A stretch of DNA of 64,000 nucleotides from Rubrimonas sp036735545 (GTDB taxonomy: Bacteria > Pseudomonadota > Alphaproteobacteria > Rhodobacterales > Rhodobacteraceae). The stretch lies in assembly GCA_036735545.1 (NCBI GenBank), contig DAINOD010000001.1, positions 86,661 through 150,660 of the forward strand, read 5' to 3'. Positions 53,914 through 62,648 of this stretch are shown piece after piece. The notes below the pieces were generated by a model. The model did no database searches and was not told where the DNA came from. It saw nothing but the letters and a program-made list of their open reading frames with translations. A program made the position numbers and the translations under genes. Numbering within the stretch: position 1 is the first letter of the stretch; each line of letters begins with the position of its first letter.

Positions 53914-55316
53914 CAGTCGGCCAGAACCCAGGTGTCCTTGACGCCCCCGCCCTGAGAGGAGTTCACGACCAGCGAGCCCTCCCGCAACGCCACCCGCGTC
54001 AGTCCTCCGGGCGTCAGTCTTATCTCGCGCCCGACCAGCGCGTAGGGCCTGAAGTCGACATGGCGGGGCGAGGGCCCGAGCGGGCTGAGCGACGGCACGG
54101 TGGACAGCTCAAGCGTCGGCTGGGCGATGAAGGCGGAGGGGTCGGCCATGATCTTCTTGGCGAAGATGTCACGCTCGGCCTTGGTCGACTTCGGCCCGAT
54201 CAGCATCCCGTAGCCGCCGGAGCCGTGAACCTCCTTGACCACGACCTCCTCCAGATGCGCCAGCACATGGGCGCGGTCGTCGGGGTCGCCGCATTTCCAG
54301 GTGGGCACGTTCTTCAGGATCGGCTGCTCGCCCAGATAGAAGCGGATCATCTCGGGCGTGTAGCAGTAGACGGCCTTGTCGTCCGCCACACCCGCCCCCG
54401 GCGCGGAGACGATGGTCACGCCGCCGGCGCGGTAGGCGTTCATGAGCCCCGCCACGCCGAGCACGCTGTCGGCGCGGAACACCAGCGGGTCGATGAAATC
54501 GTCGTCGATGCGGCGATAGATGACGTCGACGCGCTTCGGGCCCTGGGTGGTCTTCATCCAGACCAGCGCCTCGTCGACGAACAGGTCGCGCGCCTCGACG
54601 AGTTCGATCCCCATCTGGTCGGCGAGGAAGCTGTGCTCGTAGTAGGCCGAGTTCAGCGGCCCCGGCGTCAGCACCACGCAGATCGGGTCGCCCTTGCACG
54701 CCTTCGGCGCCATCTCCTCCAGCGTCGCGCGCAGCATGAAGGGATAGCCGTCCACCGGCTCCACCTGCCGCATCGCGAAGAGCTCGGGAAACATCCGCAT
54801 CATGATCTCGCGGTTCTCCAGCATGTAGGAGACGCCGGAGGGCGTGCGGCAGTTGTCCTCCAGCACCAGAAAATCGTGCGGACCCGTGCGCACGATGTCG
54901 ATGCCGACGATATGTGAGTAGATCTTGCCGGGCGGGTCGACGCCGACCATCTCGGGCAGGAAGGCGGCGTTGCGGTAGATCAGGTCCTCGGGCACCACGC
55001 CGGCCTTGAGGATCTCGCCGCGGTGGTAGACGTCCCAAAGGAAGGCGTTGAGCGCGCGGGCGCGCTGGATGATGCCGCGCGAGAGCGTGCGCCACTCCTC
55101 GGCGGAAAAGACGCGCGGGATCAGGTCGAAGGGGATAAGCCGCTCGGGGTCGCCCCCCTCGCCGTAGACGGCGAAGGTGATGCCGATGCGGCGGAACAGG
55201 GTCTCGGCCTCCAGCCGCTTCAACTCCAGCGCCTCGGGCCCCACGGCGCGCAGCCATGCGTCGATCTCGCGGTAGGGAAGACGCACGCCGCCGTCTCCGG
55301 TCATCTCGTCGAACAT
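53913..55316 (-). CDS. Circularly permuted ATP-grasp protein
   Basis: This 467-residue protein is of the CP-ATP-grasp family, predicted to form amide bonds in peptides. Family stretches are LIPFDLIPRVFSAEEWRTLSRGIIQRARALNAFLWDVY, FLVLEDNCRTPSGVSYMLENREIM, DVIYRRIDDDFIDPLVFRADS, and YMPDDK-like ADDKAVYCYTPEMI. VKEVHGSGGYGMLIGP forms the nucleotide loop and HVDFRPYALVG lies near the end. It heads the cassette with alpha-E and transglutaminase. The expected fourth partner, a proteasome-like Anbu hydrolase, is not seen before the gap. Confidence 0.93.
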   Translation of the reverse strand: MFDEMTGDGGVRLPYREIDAWLRAVGPEALELKRLEAETLFRRIGITFAVYGEGGDPERLIPFDLIPRVFSAEEWRTLSRGIIQRARALNAFLWDVYHRGEILKAGVVPEDLIYRNAAFLPEMVGVDPPGKIYSHIVGIDIVRTGPHDFLVLEDNCRTPSGVSYMLENREIMMRMFPELFAMRQVEPVDGYPFMLRATLEEMAPKACKGDPICVVLTPGPLNSAYYEHSFLADQMGIELVEARDLFVDEALVWMKTTQGPKRVDVIYRRIDDDFIDPLVFRADSVLGVAGLMNAYRAGGVTIVSAPGAGVADDKAVYCYTPEMIRFYLGEQPILKNVPTWKCGDPDDRAHVLAHLEEVVVKEVHGSGGYGMLIGPKSTKAERDIFAKKIMADPSAFIAQPTLELSTVPSLSPLGPSPRHVDFRPYALVGREIRLTPGGLTRVALREGSLVVNSSQGGGVKDTWVLAD

Positions 55317-55465
55317 CGCCTACCCCCGGGGACCCCTGCGCGACCAAAGCAAAAGCGCAGGGGCGCCGTCCAGTGGGCATGAGCGCCTCGCGCGCCGTCG
55401 TGCGTATTGCCGCGCGTCGCGGCGCCGTTAACGAATGGCGCCCAATGCCGCGGCGCCGGACGAGA

Positions 55466-56365
55466 TCAGTCCCGCGCGGCCAGTCCCTCGAAGAAGTCCT
55501 CGAGCGCCGCAGTGGCCGAGAAATCCTGGTTCGTGGCCCCGATCAGCGCGGCGCCCATGCGGAACGGTCGCGAGCCCGGCCAGGTGTGACCGGCCCCCTC
55601 GACGACGTAGTGGATCAGCGGCGCCGCGCAGTCGGCGTAGTCGCGCCGCACGGCGGTCGAGCCGTCGGTGGGGTCGCGGTCGGGGATGGCGGCCTCGACA
55701 TAGCCGTCGCAGCGGTTGCGCCGGGCGAAGAATGCGGCCGTCTCATCGACGGGGCCGACCCGCCCGCGGTCGCGCACCAGGATCGAGTCGCCCCCGATCC
55801 TGCCGCCCTGCGGCGGCACGATCTGGTCCGCGGTCGAGTGCATGAGCAGCAGCGGCACGGGCGGCGCGTCGGGGCAGTCCAGCCCCACCGGCAGCGCCGC
55901 GATGGCCACGGCGGCGCCGGCGACGAAATCCGGCGCCTCGCAGACCATGCGCAGCGTCATCATGCCGCCGATGGAGGGGCCCGCGACGTAGACGCGCGAG
56001 AGATCGACCATGCCCTCGGCCGCCAGCCCTTCGGCGAGCGCGCGCAGGAAGCCCACGTCGTCCTCCTCGCCGTAGGGCCGGCCCGCGCGGTCGCGGCGGC
56101 CGTCGGCCCAGTCGTCCACGGCCTCGGGCCAGACCACCGCCCAGCCCCTGGCGGGCAGGCTCACCTCGGCGCGGCGGCGGATCATTGCGGCGCCGCCGAT
56201 GCCGCCATGCAGGGCGATCAGCAGCGGCGCGTCGCGCAGTCCGCGGGCGGCGTCGAGGATCGCGCCGCGCGTGCGCCCATCGTGCTCCAGCGTGAGGCGC
56301 CGGGTCTCCCAGGCGGCGGCGGGCGTCGCGGCCAGCAGGGCGGCGAGCAGGGCGATCAGGCGCAT
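55466..56365 (-). CDS. Secreted PHB depolymerase/LpqC-type esterase
   Basis: This 299-residue protein has a signal peptide (MRLIALLAALLAATPAAA) and an alpha/beta hydrolase domain. PLLIALHGGIGGAAMIRR is the oxyanion region; the Ser nucleophile is in VYVAGPSIGGMMTLRM, the Asp in MHSTADQIVPP, and the His in GAGHTWPGS. This matches the LpqC/polyhydroxybutyrate depolymerase/feruloyl esterase family. Cys in NRCDG and DYADC may pair. The true substrate is unknown. It stands 149 bp after the ATP-grasp start, with nothing clear between. Confidence 0.88.
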   Translation of the reverse strand: MRLIALLAALLAATPAAAWETRRLTLEHDGRTRGAILDAARGLRDAPLLIALHGGIGGAAMIRRRAEVSLPARGWAVVWPEAVDDWADGRRDRAGRPYGEEDDVGFLRALAEGLAAEGMVDLSRVYVAGPSIGGMMTLRMVCEAPDFVAGAAVAIAALPVGLDCPDAPPVPLLLMHSTADQIVPPQGGRIGGDSILVRDRGRVGPVDETAAFFARRNRCDGYVEAAIPDRDPTDGSTAVRRDYADCAAPLIHYVVEGAGHTWPGSRPFRMGAALIGATNQDFSATAALEDFFEGLAARD

Positions 56366-56394
56366 GGGGCCTCCAGGGTCGATGTGACCTCGAC

Positions 56395-57486
56395 TTACAT
56401 AGGGGCGACGCGCTCGGTTTCAGCCTGTTCACGCAGGCGTTTGCGCCAGGCGTCCAGCACCACCTGCACCACGGACGCCATCGGCACAGCGAACACCAGA
56501 CCCCAGAAGCCGAAAAGATCGCCGAAAACCAGCACCGCGACCATCACCGCGATGGGATGGAGCTTCACCGTGCCGGCGAGCAGCAGCGTGCCGAGGATGG
56601 TGCCGTCCACGGTCTGGATCAGGGTGTAGATGGTCAGCGTCCAGACGAACTCCGGCCCGAAGCCCCATTGCGCGAACGCGGTTATCGCCACCGGGATGCC
56701 CACCAGCGGCGCGCCGAAATAGGGGATCAGCACCGAAAGCCCCGACAAGGCCGCCAGCAACGCGGCGAACTGCAGGTCAAGCGCCCAGAAGGCGATGTAG
56801 CAGACCGCGCCGACGATCAGGATTTCATACAGCCGCCCGCGAACGTAGCCGCCCATCTTCAGGACGATCTCCCGCCACACCGCGTCGGCCAGCGGCCGGT
56901 GATCGGGCAGAAAGCCGCCGATCCAGACGATGATCTCGCGGCTGTCACGGATGAAGAAGAACACCAGCAGCGGCAGGATGAACAGATAGACGCCGATCGT
57001 CGCCAGCGTCGGCAACTGCGTGACCGACTGGCGCAGCAGTTCCTGCCCCAGAAGCGTGACGTCGACGGACAGGTCGGCGACGATGCCCTCGATCTGACGC
57101 TGGTCGAACAGCTCGGGGAAGTTGATCGGCAGGGTCAGGATCATCTCCTGCACGCCGAAGAACATGCTGGGCAGCTGGCGCGCGAGCTGGGCGATCTGGC
57201 CCAGCAGCAGCGGCATCAGCAGGAACAGCAGCACGGCCAGAACCGCGATGAAGACCGCTGTCAGGATGGTCGCGACCAGCGCGCGGCTGAGGCCCGCGCG
57301 CTGCAGCATCTGCGCGGCGCCCTCGAACATCCAGGCGATGACGATGCTGGCGAGGATCGGCGCGATGAACTGCGCGGCCACCAGCAGCAGCGCCGCGGCC
57401 CCGACGACGATCAGCAGCAGGATGACGAGCTGCGGGTCCGCGCCGGAGCCGCGCAGCCAGCTTTGCAGCGGCCTCAACGGTCGCAT
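56395..57486 (-). CDS. AI-2E family transporter (UPF0118/PerM)
   Basis: This 363-residue membrane protein has about eight segments and the family pattern: an N-terminal pair of spans, a long amphipathic periplasmic part (PINFPELFDQRQIEGIVADLSVDVTLL), then LLVFFFIRDSREIIVWIGGFLPD, LSVLIPYFGAPLVGIPVAI and LLAGTVKLHPIAVMVAVLVFGDLFGFWGLVFAVPMASVV. Members export autoinducer-2 or act in sodium/proton exchange; the role here is open. It lies between the esterase and topA on the same strand. Confidence 0.93.
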   Translation of the reverse strand: MRPLRPLQSWLRGSGADPQLVILLLIVVGAAALLLVAAQFIAPILASIVIAWMFEGAAQMLQRAGLSRALVATILTAVFIAVLAVLLFLLMPLLLGQIAQLARQLPSMFFGVQEMILTLPINFPELFDQRQIEGIVADLSVDVTLLGQELLRQSVTQLPTLATIGVYLFILPLLVFFFIRDSREIIVWIGGFLPDHRPLADAVWREIVLKMGGYVRGRLYEILIVGAVCYIAFWALDLQFAALLAALSGLSVLIPYFGAPLVGIPVAITAFAQWGFGPEFVWTLTIYTLIQTVDGTILGTLLLAGTVKLHPIAVMVAVLVFGDLFGFWGLVFAVPMASVVQVVLDAWRKRLREQAETERVAPM

Positions 57487-57505
57487 CGCGCCCCCCGCCC
57501 GGCCA

Positions 57506-60172
57506 TCAGCCCGACGCCCCCGGCTTTGCGGCTGCCCGGGGCGCCGTCTTCTTCGGCGTCGGCTTCTTCGGCCCCGCCTTCTTGGCCGGCGCCTTCTTGG
57601 CGGTCGCCGCCTTCGCCGCCGCCCGCTTCGGAGCGGCCTTGCGGGCGGACTTCGCCGGAGCCTTCTCGGCGATCAGCGCCAGCGCGTTCTCCAGCGTCGC
57701 CGCCTCGGCCGGCAGGTCCTTCGGCAGGGTCGCGTTGACCTTGGCCCACTTGACGTATGGTCCGTAGCGGCCCTCGAACAACTCCACCGGGCCGCCGTCC
57801 GGGTGCTCGCCCAACACGCGCAGGGCCGCCGCGCCGGCCCCGCGGCGCGGGCCGCCGGCGCGCTTGGCGGCGATCAGATCGACGGCGCGGTTCATGCCGA
57901 TCGTCAACACGTCCTCGTCCTTCGGAATGTTCGCGAAGGTCTTTCCATGCTTCACGTAGGGACCGAAACGGCCGACGCCAGCCTCGATCGGCTCGCCGTC
58001 CTCGGGATGGGCGCCCACGACGCGCGGCAGCGCCAGCATGTCGAGCGCCATCGCAAGGTCCACCGTGTCGAGCGGCACGCCCTTGGGCACGCTGGCGCGC
58101 TTGGGCTTCGGCGCCTCCTCGGTCGGTTCGCCGAGCTGGACGTAGGGGCCGAAGCGGCCGAGTTTCAGCGCGACCGGCTGGCCCACGTCGTCGTGACCGA
58201 GCAGCCGGTCCGCGCCGCCCTCGGCGCTCTCCTCGCCGCCGCCGAGCGGGCGGGTGTAGCGGCAGTCGGGGTAGTTCGAGCAGCCTATGAAGGCGCCGAA
58301 CTTGCCGGTCTTCAGGCTCAGTCGCCCGGCGTTGCAGGCCTTGCACAGGCGCGGGTCGGTCCCGTCGCCCGGGTCGGGGAACAGGTGCGGCCCCAGCGCC
58401 TCGTTGATCTTGTCGATGACCTCGGAGATGCGCAGCTCCCGCGTCTCCTCCACCGCGCCCGAGAAGTCGCGCCAGAAGTCGCGCAACAGCTCCTTCCAGT
58501 CGGCGCGGCCGCCGGAGATGTCGTCGAGCCCCTCCTCGAGGTTAGCGGTGAAGTCGTAGTCGACGTAGCGGCGGAAGTAGTTCTCCAGAAACGCCGTCAC
58601 CAGCCGCCCCTTGTCTTCGGGGATCAGGCGGTTGCGGTCCTTGCGGACATATTCGCGGCTCTGGATGGTGTCGATGATCGAGGCGTAGGTGGAGGGGCGG
58701 CCGATGCCGAGCTCCTCCATCCGCTTGACCAGCGTCGCCTCGGTGTAGCGCGGCGGCGGCTGGGTGAAGCTCTGGGCGCCGCCGACCGAGCCCATGGCCA
58801 GCGTCAGCGCCTCGCCCTCGCCGCCGCGGCGCTCCAGCGCGCCGGTCCGGGCGTGGGCGGCCGGCTCGCCCTGCCGGATGTCGGGCAGGCGGGCGCCGTC
58901 CTCGCTCTCCTCGTCGTCGCGGCCCTCCTCGTAGACCTTGAGGAAGCCGTCGAACTTCACCACCTGCCCGGTTGCGCGCAGGCCGACGCGCGGCCCCTCG
59001 ATCTCGACGGTGGTGCGCTCCAGTCGCGCCGCCTCCATCTGGCTGGCGATGGTGCGCTTCCAGATAAGTTCGTAGAGCCGACGCTGGTCGGCCTCCAGCG
59101 CCCCTGCGGCGTCCGCGCCGCGCCCCATCTCGGTGGGGCGGATGCACTCGTGCGCCTCCTGCGCGTTCTTGGCCTTGGTCTTGTAGAGCCGCGGGCTGTC
59201 GGGAACGTAGGCCTTGCCGAACCGCGCCTGGATGGCGGCGCGCGCGGCCTGCACCGCCTCGGGCGCCATGTCCACGCCGTCGGTGCGCATGTAGGTGATC
59301 CAGCCCGCCTCGTAGAGCCGCTGCGCCGTGCTCATGGTCTGCTTGGCGCCGAAGCCGAGCTTGCGGCTGGCCTCCTGCTGCAGCGTGGAGGTCATGAAGG
59401 GCGGAAAGGGGTTGCGGCTGGCCGGCTTCGCCTCCACCGAGGCGACGCGCAGGGCGGCCGCGGCGACCGCCTCCACCGCCGCCAGCGCGTCGGCCTCGGT
59501 CGCGAGGTCGAAGCGGTCGAGCTTGCGGGCGTCGAGCGTTGCCAGCCGCGCCTCGAAGCGGTCGCCGCGGGGGGTGACGAGTTCGGCCCTGACCGTCCAG
59601 TACTCGCGCGGCCGGAAGGCCTCGATCTCCATCTCGCGCTCGACGATCAGCCGCAGCGCCACAGACTGCACCCGGCCGGCGGACTTGGCCCCGGGCAGCT
59701 TGCGCCACAGCACGGGCGAGAGCGTGAAACCGACGAGATAGTCCAGCGCGCGGCGCGCTAGGTAGGCCTCCACCAGCGACTCGTCGATGTCGCGCGGCGC
59801 GGCCATCGCCTCCAGGACGGCGGTCTTGGTGATGGCGTTGAAGGTGACGCGGCGCACGGTCTTGCCCTTGCGCAGCGCGCCCTCCAGCGCCTCGCGCAGG
59901 TGCCAGCTGATCGCCTCGCCTTCGCGGTCGGGGTCGGTCGCGAGAATGAGCGTGTCGTCGCCCTTGAGCGCCTCGGAGATGGCGCGGACGTGCTTCTTGC
60001 TGTCGGCCGCCACCTCCCACTTCATATCGAAGTCGCGCTCGGGGTCGACCGAGCCGTCCTTGGGCGGCAGATCGCGCACATGCCCGTAGGAGGCGAGCAC
60101 GGTGTAGCCGTCGCCGAGGTATTTGTTGATCGTCTTGGCCTTGGCGGGCGACTCGACAACGACGACGGCCAT
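57506..60172 (-). CDS. topA: DNA topoisomerase I
   Basis: This 888-residue type IA topoisomerase relaxes negative supercoils. The Toprim domain starts at the N-terminus (VVVESPAKAKTINKYLG, LATDPDREGEAISWHL). The catalytic Tyr is in GWITYMRTDGVD, about residue 294, and GIGRPSTYASIIDTIQ lies later. A zinc-finger-like unit is at CKACNAGRL and GCSNYPDCRYTRPLGGG, followed by several FGPYV repeats of the C-terminal domain. The end is a Lys/Ala/Pro-rich tail, common in high-GC alphaproteobacteria and likely to bind DNA. Confidence 0.97.
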   Translation of the reverse strand: MAVVVVESPAKAKTINKYLGDGYTVLASYGHVRDLPPKDGSVDPERDFDMKWEVAADSKKHVRAISEALKGDDTLILATDPDREGEAISWHLREALEGALRKGKTVRRVTFNAITKTAVLEAMAAPRDIDESLVEAYLARRALDYLVGFTLSPVLWRKLPGAKSAGRVQSVALRLIVEREMEIEAFRPREYWTVRAELVTPRGDRFEARLATLDARKLDRFDLATEADALAAVEAVAAAALRVASVEAKPASRNPFPPFMTSTLQQEASRKLGFGAKQTMSTAQRLYEAGWITYMRTDGVDMAPEAVQAARAAIQARFGKAYVPDSPRLYKTKAKNAQEAHECIRPTEMGRGADAAGALEADQRRLYELIWKRTIASQMEAARLERTTVEIEGPRVGLRATGQVVKFDGFLKVYEEGRDDEESEDGARLPDIRQGEPAAHARTGALERRGGEGEALTLAMGSVGGAQSFTQPPPRYTEATLVKRMEELGIGRPSTYASIIDTIQSREYVRKDRNRLIPEDKGRLVTAFLENYFRRYVDYDFTANLEEGLDDISGGRADWKELLRDFWRDFSGAVEETRELRISEVIDKINEALGPHLFPDPGDGTDPRLCKACNAGRLSLKTGKFGAFIGCSNYPDCRYTRPLGGGEESAEGGADRLLGHDDVGQPVALKLGRFGPYVQLGEPTEEAPKPKRASVPKGVPLDTVDLAMALDMLALPRVVGAHPEDGEPIEAGVGRFGPYVKHGKTFANIPKDEDVLTIGMNRAVDLIAAKRAGGPRRGAGAAALRVLGEHPDGGPVELFEGRYGPYVKWAKVNATLPKDLPAEAATLENALALIAEKAPAKSARKAAPKRAAAKAATAKKAPAKKAGPKKPTPKKTAPRAAAKPGASG

Positions 60173-60269
60173 GGCTGCGGCGCTCCTGCGGCGCGGGGCT
60201 CGCGCGGGGCGACTAATTGGGCGGCGGGCGTCGGGGTGTCAACGCCGCTCGACGCGGCGGCGCCGCCGG

Positions 60270-60929
60270 TCAGGGCGCGGCGAACAGGTTGCTCTCGTGC
60301 AAGCCGTCGAGCATGAACTGCACCGCGAGCCCGGCCAGGATCACCCCGAACACGCGCGAGACCACCTGCACGCCGGTGCGCCCGAGCACGCGCTGCACGC
60401 CGCCCGCTATCAACATCAGCGCGAGCGTAAGACCAAGGGTGGCGAGCAGCGCGGCGATCACGGCGGCCCCGCGCAACGGGTCGCCCCCGGCGTCGCCCAT
60501 CAGCAGCACCACGGCCCCGATGGCCCCGGGGCCCGCGATGAGAGGCGTCGCCAGCGGAAACACCGTGATGTCCTCGCGTGTGGCCGCCTCGGCGTCCTCC
60601 TCGGCCGTGGTCGAGGCGCCGCCCGATCTGCGCGCGAAGACAAGGTCGATCGCGATCAGCATCAGGAGCACGCCCCCGGCGATGCGCAGGGCCGGCATGG
60701 AGACGCCGAACAGCCCGAGCGCCGCCTCGCCGAACAGCGCGAAGGCGAGCAGGATCAGCGTGGCCACAGCCACGGCGCGCAAGGCGATGCGGCGGCGGTC
60801 CGCTGCGCCGGCTTCGCCGGCGAGCCCCGCGAAGACGACCGCGACGTCCAGAGGGCCGATGGTGGCGAAGAAGGTCGCGAACGCGACGAGCGCCGGCTCG
60901 ACCAGCGCCTCCGCAGCGGACAGCTCCAT
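60270..60929 (-). CDS. MarC-family integral membrane protein
   Basis: This 219-residue protein has about six hydrophobic segments of the MarC family: FFATIGPLDVAVVFAGL, MPALRIAGGVLLMLIAIDLVF, then FPLATPLIAGPGAIGAVVLLMG and VVSRVFGVILAGLAVQFMLDGL. The family is unassigned in function despite its multiple-antibiotic-resistance name. The ATG at 60929 is chosen because GGGGAGGG precedes it; a TTG 15 bp upstream is less likely. It is 11 bp after dprA and probably co-transcribed. Confidence 0.88.
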   Translation of the reverse strand: MELSAAEALVEPALVAFATFFATIGPLDVAVVFAGLAGEAGAADRRRIALRAVAVATLILLAFALFGEAALGLFGVSMPALRIAGGVLLMLIAIDLVFARRSGGASTTAEEDAEAATREDITVFPLATPLIAGPGAIGAVVLLMGDAGGDPLRGAAVIAALLATLGLTLALMLIAGGVQRVLGRTGVQVVSRVFGVILAGLAVQFMLDGLHESNLFAAP

Positions 60930-60940
60930 CGGCCCTCCCC

Positions 60941-62032
60941 TCAAGACAGCGCGATCGTTCCGCCGGGGCGGCGGTCGATGCGGCCTTCTATCTCCAGTTC
61001 CGTGAGCGCAGCGGCCAGCGCCGGCGCGTCGAGCCCTGCGGCGGCGGCGAGGTCATCGAAGGCGACCGGCTCCGGGCCGAGCAGCGCGGCCACCCGCTCG
61101 GCGTCGGGCGCGTCCGCCGCGGGCTCGGGCAAGGGCTGCGGCGGGGCGCGGCGGACGAAGGGCGCGGGACGGCGCAGCGCCTCCAGCACGTCCTCGGCGG
61201 ATCGGATCAGCGCCGCGCCCTCGCGGATCAGCGCGTTGCAGCCGGCGGCGCGGGGGTCGAGCGGCGAGCCGGGCGCGGCCATCGCCTCGCGCCCCTGCTC
61301 CGCCGCCAGCCGCGCCGTGATCAGGCTGCCCGACCGCTCCGCCGCCTCGATCAGCACGACGCCCGCCGAGAGCCCCGAGACGATGCGGTTGCGGCGGGGA
61401 AAGCTGCGCGCCACCGGCTCCTCGCCCATCGCCGCCTCCGAGACGATCAGCCCCTCGGCGGCGAGGCGGGCGTGCAGGGCGCGATGCTCGGGCGGATAGA
61501 TCACGTCCACGCCGCCGGCCATCGCCGCCACGGTGCCCGTCGGCGCCGCGGCCTCGTGGGCGGCGCGGTCGATCCCGCGCGCGAAACCCGAGACCACCGT
61601 CCAGCCGGCGCGGCCCAGATCGTGCGCCAGCATCGCCGCCAGCCGCTGCCCGGCCGCCGAGGCGTTTCGCGCGCCCACCACCGCGACGCAGGGCCGGTGC
61701 GCCAGCGCGACGTCGCCCAGCGTCCAGAGCGCGGGCGGCGCGTCGGGGATCTCGGCCAGCGCCGCCGGATAGTCCGACGCGCCAAGGCAGACCAGACGCG
61801 CGCCGGCGCGGGCCGCAGCCTCCATCTCCCCCGCCGCCCGGTCCTCGGAGGCCGGGCGCATGGGGCGGCGGCCGAAGTCGGGCAGCGCGTCCAGCGCGGC
61901 GCGGATGTCGGCGAAACGGGCGGCGAGCTTGGCGAAGGTCAGCGCGCCGACCCCCTCGGCGCGGATCAGGCGCAGCCAGCCCAGCCGCTCCGCGTCGTCG
62001 CGGGGCGCGCGCAGGCGGCGCTCAGGCGCCAC
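60941..62032 (-). CDS. dprA: DNA-processing protein DprA
   Basis: This 363-residue protein binds incoming single-stranded DNA and loads RecA during natural transformation. The Rossmann-like core (about 100-300) has VAVVGARNASAAGQ, VSGFARGIDRAAHEAA, AMAGGVDVIYPPEH, FPRRNRIVSGLSAGVVLIEA and GSLITARLAAEQGR. Ahead of it is a SAM-like helical part (LRLIRAEGVGALTF), and at the end a winged-helix DML1-like region (PVAFDDLAAAAGL). The GTG start overlaps plsY by 11 bp. Confidence 0.95.
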   Translation of the reverse strand: MAPERRLRAPRDDAERLGWLRLIRAEGVGALTFAKLAARFADIRAALDALPDFGRRPMRPASEDRAAGEMEAAARAGARLVCLGASDYPAALAEIPDAPPALWTLGDVALAHRPCVAVVGARNASAAGQRLAAMLAHDLGRAGWTVVSGFARGIDRAAHEAAAPTGTVAAMAGGVDVIYPPEHRALHARLAAEGLIVSEAAMGEEPVARSFPRRNRIVSGLSAGVVLIEAAERSGSLITARLAAEQGREAMAAPGSPLDPRAAGCNALIREGAALIRSAEDVLEALRRPAPFVRRAPPQPLPEPAADAPDAERVAALLGPEPVAFDDLAAAAGLDAPALAAALTELEIEGRIDRRPGGTIALS

Positions 62033-62645
62033 GGCCCAGCCGGATCTTGCTCTCCTGCCCCGTCAGCAGCCGGCGGATGTTGGCCCAGTGCGCCAGCCAC
62101 AGCGCCGCGGCCAGCACGCAGGCCAGCAGGACCTCGCCCCAGCGGTCGAAGGCGACGAGGTAGAGCGGCGCCATCGCCGCCGCGATCAGCGCGGACAGCG
62201 AAGAATAGCGCGTCGCCAGCGCCACCCCCAGCCACGTCGCCAGCGCCGCGAGCCCGGTCGGCCAGTGCAGCGCCAGCAGGAGCCCCAGGAAGGTCGCAAC
62301 CCCCTTGCCGCCGCGAAAGCCGAGCCAGACCGGGAACAGGTGGCCGACGAAGGCGCCGAGTCCCGCCACCATCGCCGCCAGCGGCCCCCACATCGCGAAC
62401 ACCAGCACCGCCGCGGCGCCCTTGGCCGCGTCGAGCAGCAGCGTCGCCGCCGCGCCCCAGCGGTCTCCGGTGCGCAGGACGTTGGTGGCGCCGATGTTGC
62501 CCGAGCCGACCTGTCGCAGATCGCCCAGACCCCGCAGCCGCGCGACCAGCACGCCGAAGGGGATCGAGCCGAGGAGGTAGCCCGCGGCAAAGGCCATCGC
62601 GAGCCAGGGCGCCGCCCGCTCCCACGCCATGACGGTATGGAACAT
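62022..62645 (-). CDS. plsY: Glycerol-3-phosphate acyltransferase PlsY
   Basis: This 207-residue inner-membrane enzyme transfers an acyl group from acyl-phosphate to glycerol 3-phosphate in phospholipid synthesis. The three family motifs are visible: GYLLGSIPFGVLVAR, GSGNIGATNVLRTG and HLFPVWLGFRGGKGVAT. About five to seven spans are predicted. It follows pyrC by 3 bp and overlaps dprA by 11 bp, so it is part of a pyrB-pyrC-plsY-dprA-marC transcription unit. Confidence 0.96.
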   Translation of the reverse strand: MFHTVMAWERAAPWLAMAFAAGYLLGSIPFGVLVARLRGLGDLRQVGSGNIGATNVLRTGDRWGAAATLLLDAAKGAAAVLVFAMWGPLAAMVAGLGAFVGHLFPVWLGFRGGKGVATFLGLLLALHWPTGLAALATWLGVALATRYSSLSALIAAAMAPLYLVAFDRWGEVLLACVLAAALWLAHWANIRRLLTGQESKIRLGRGA

Positions 62646-62648
62646 CGC

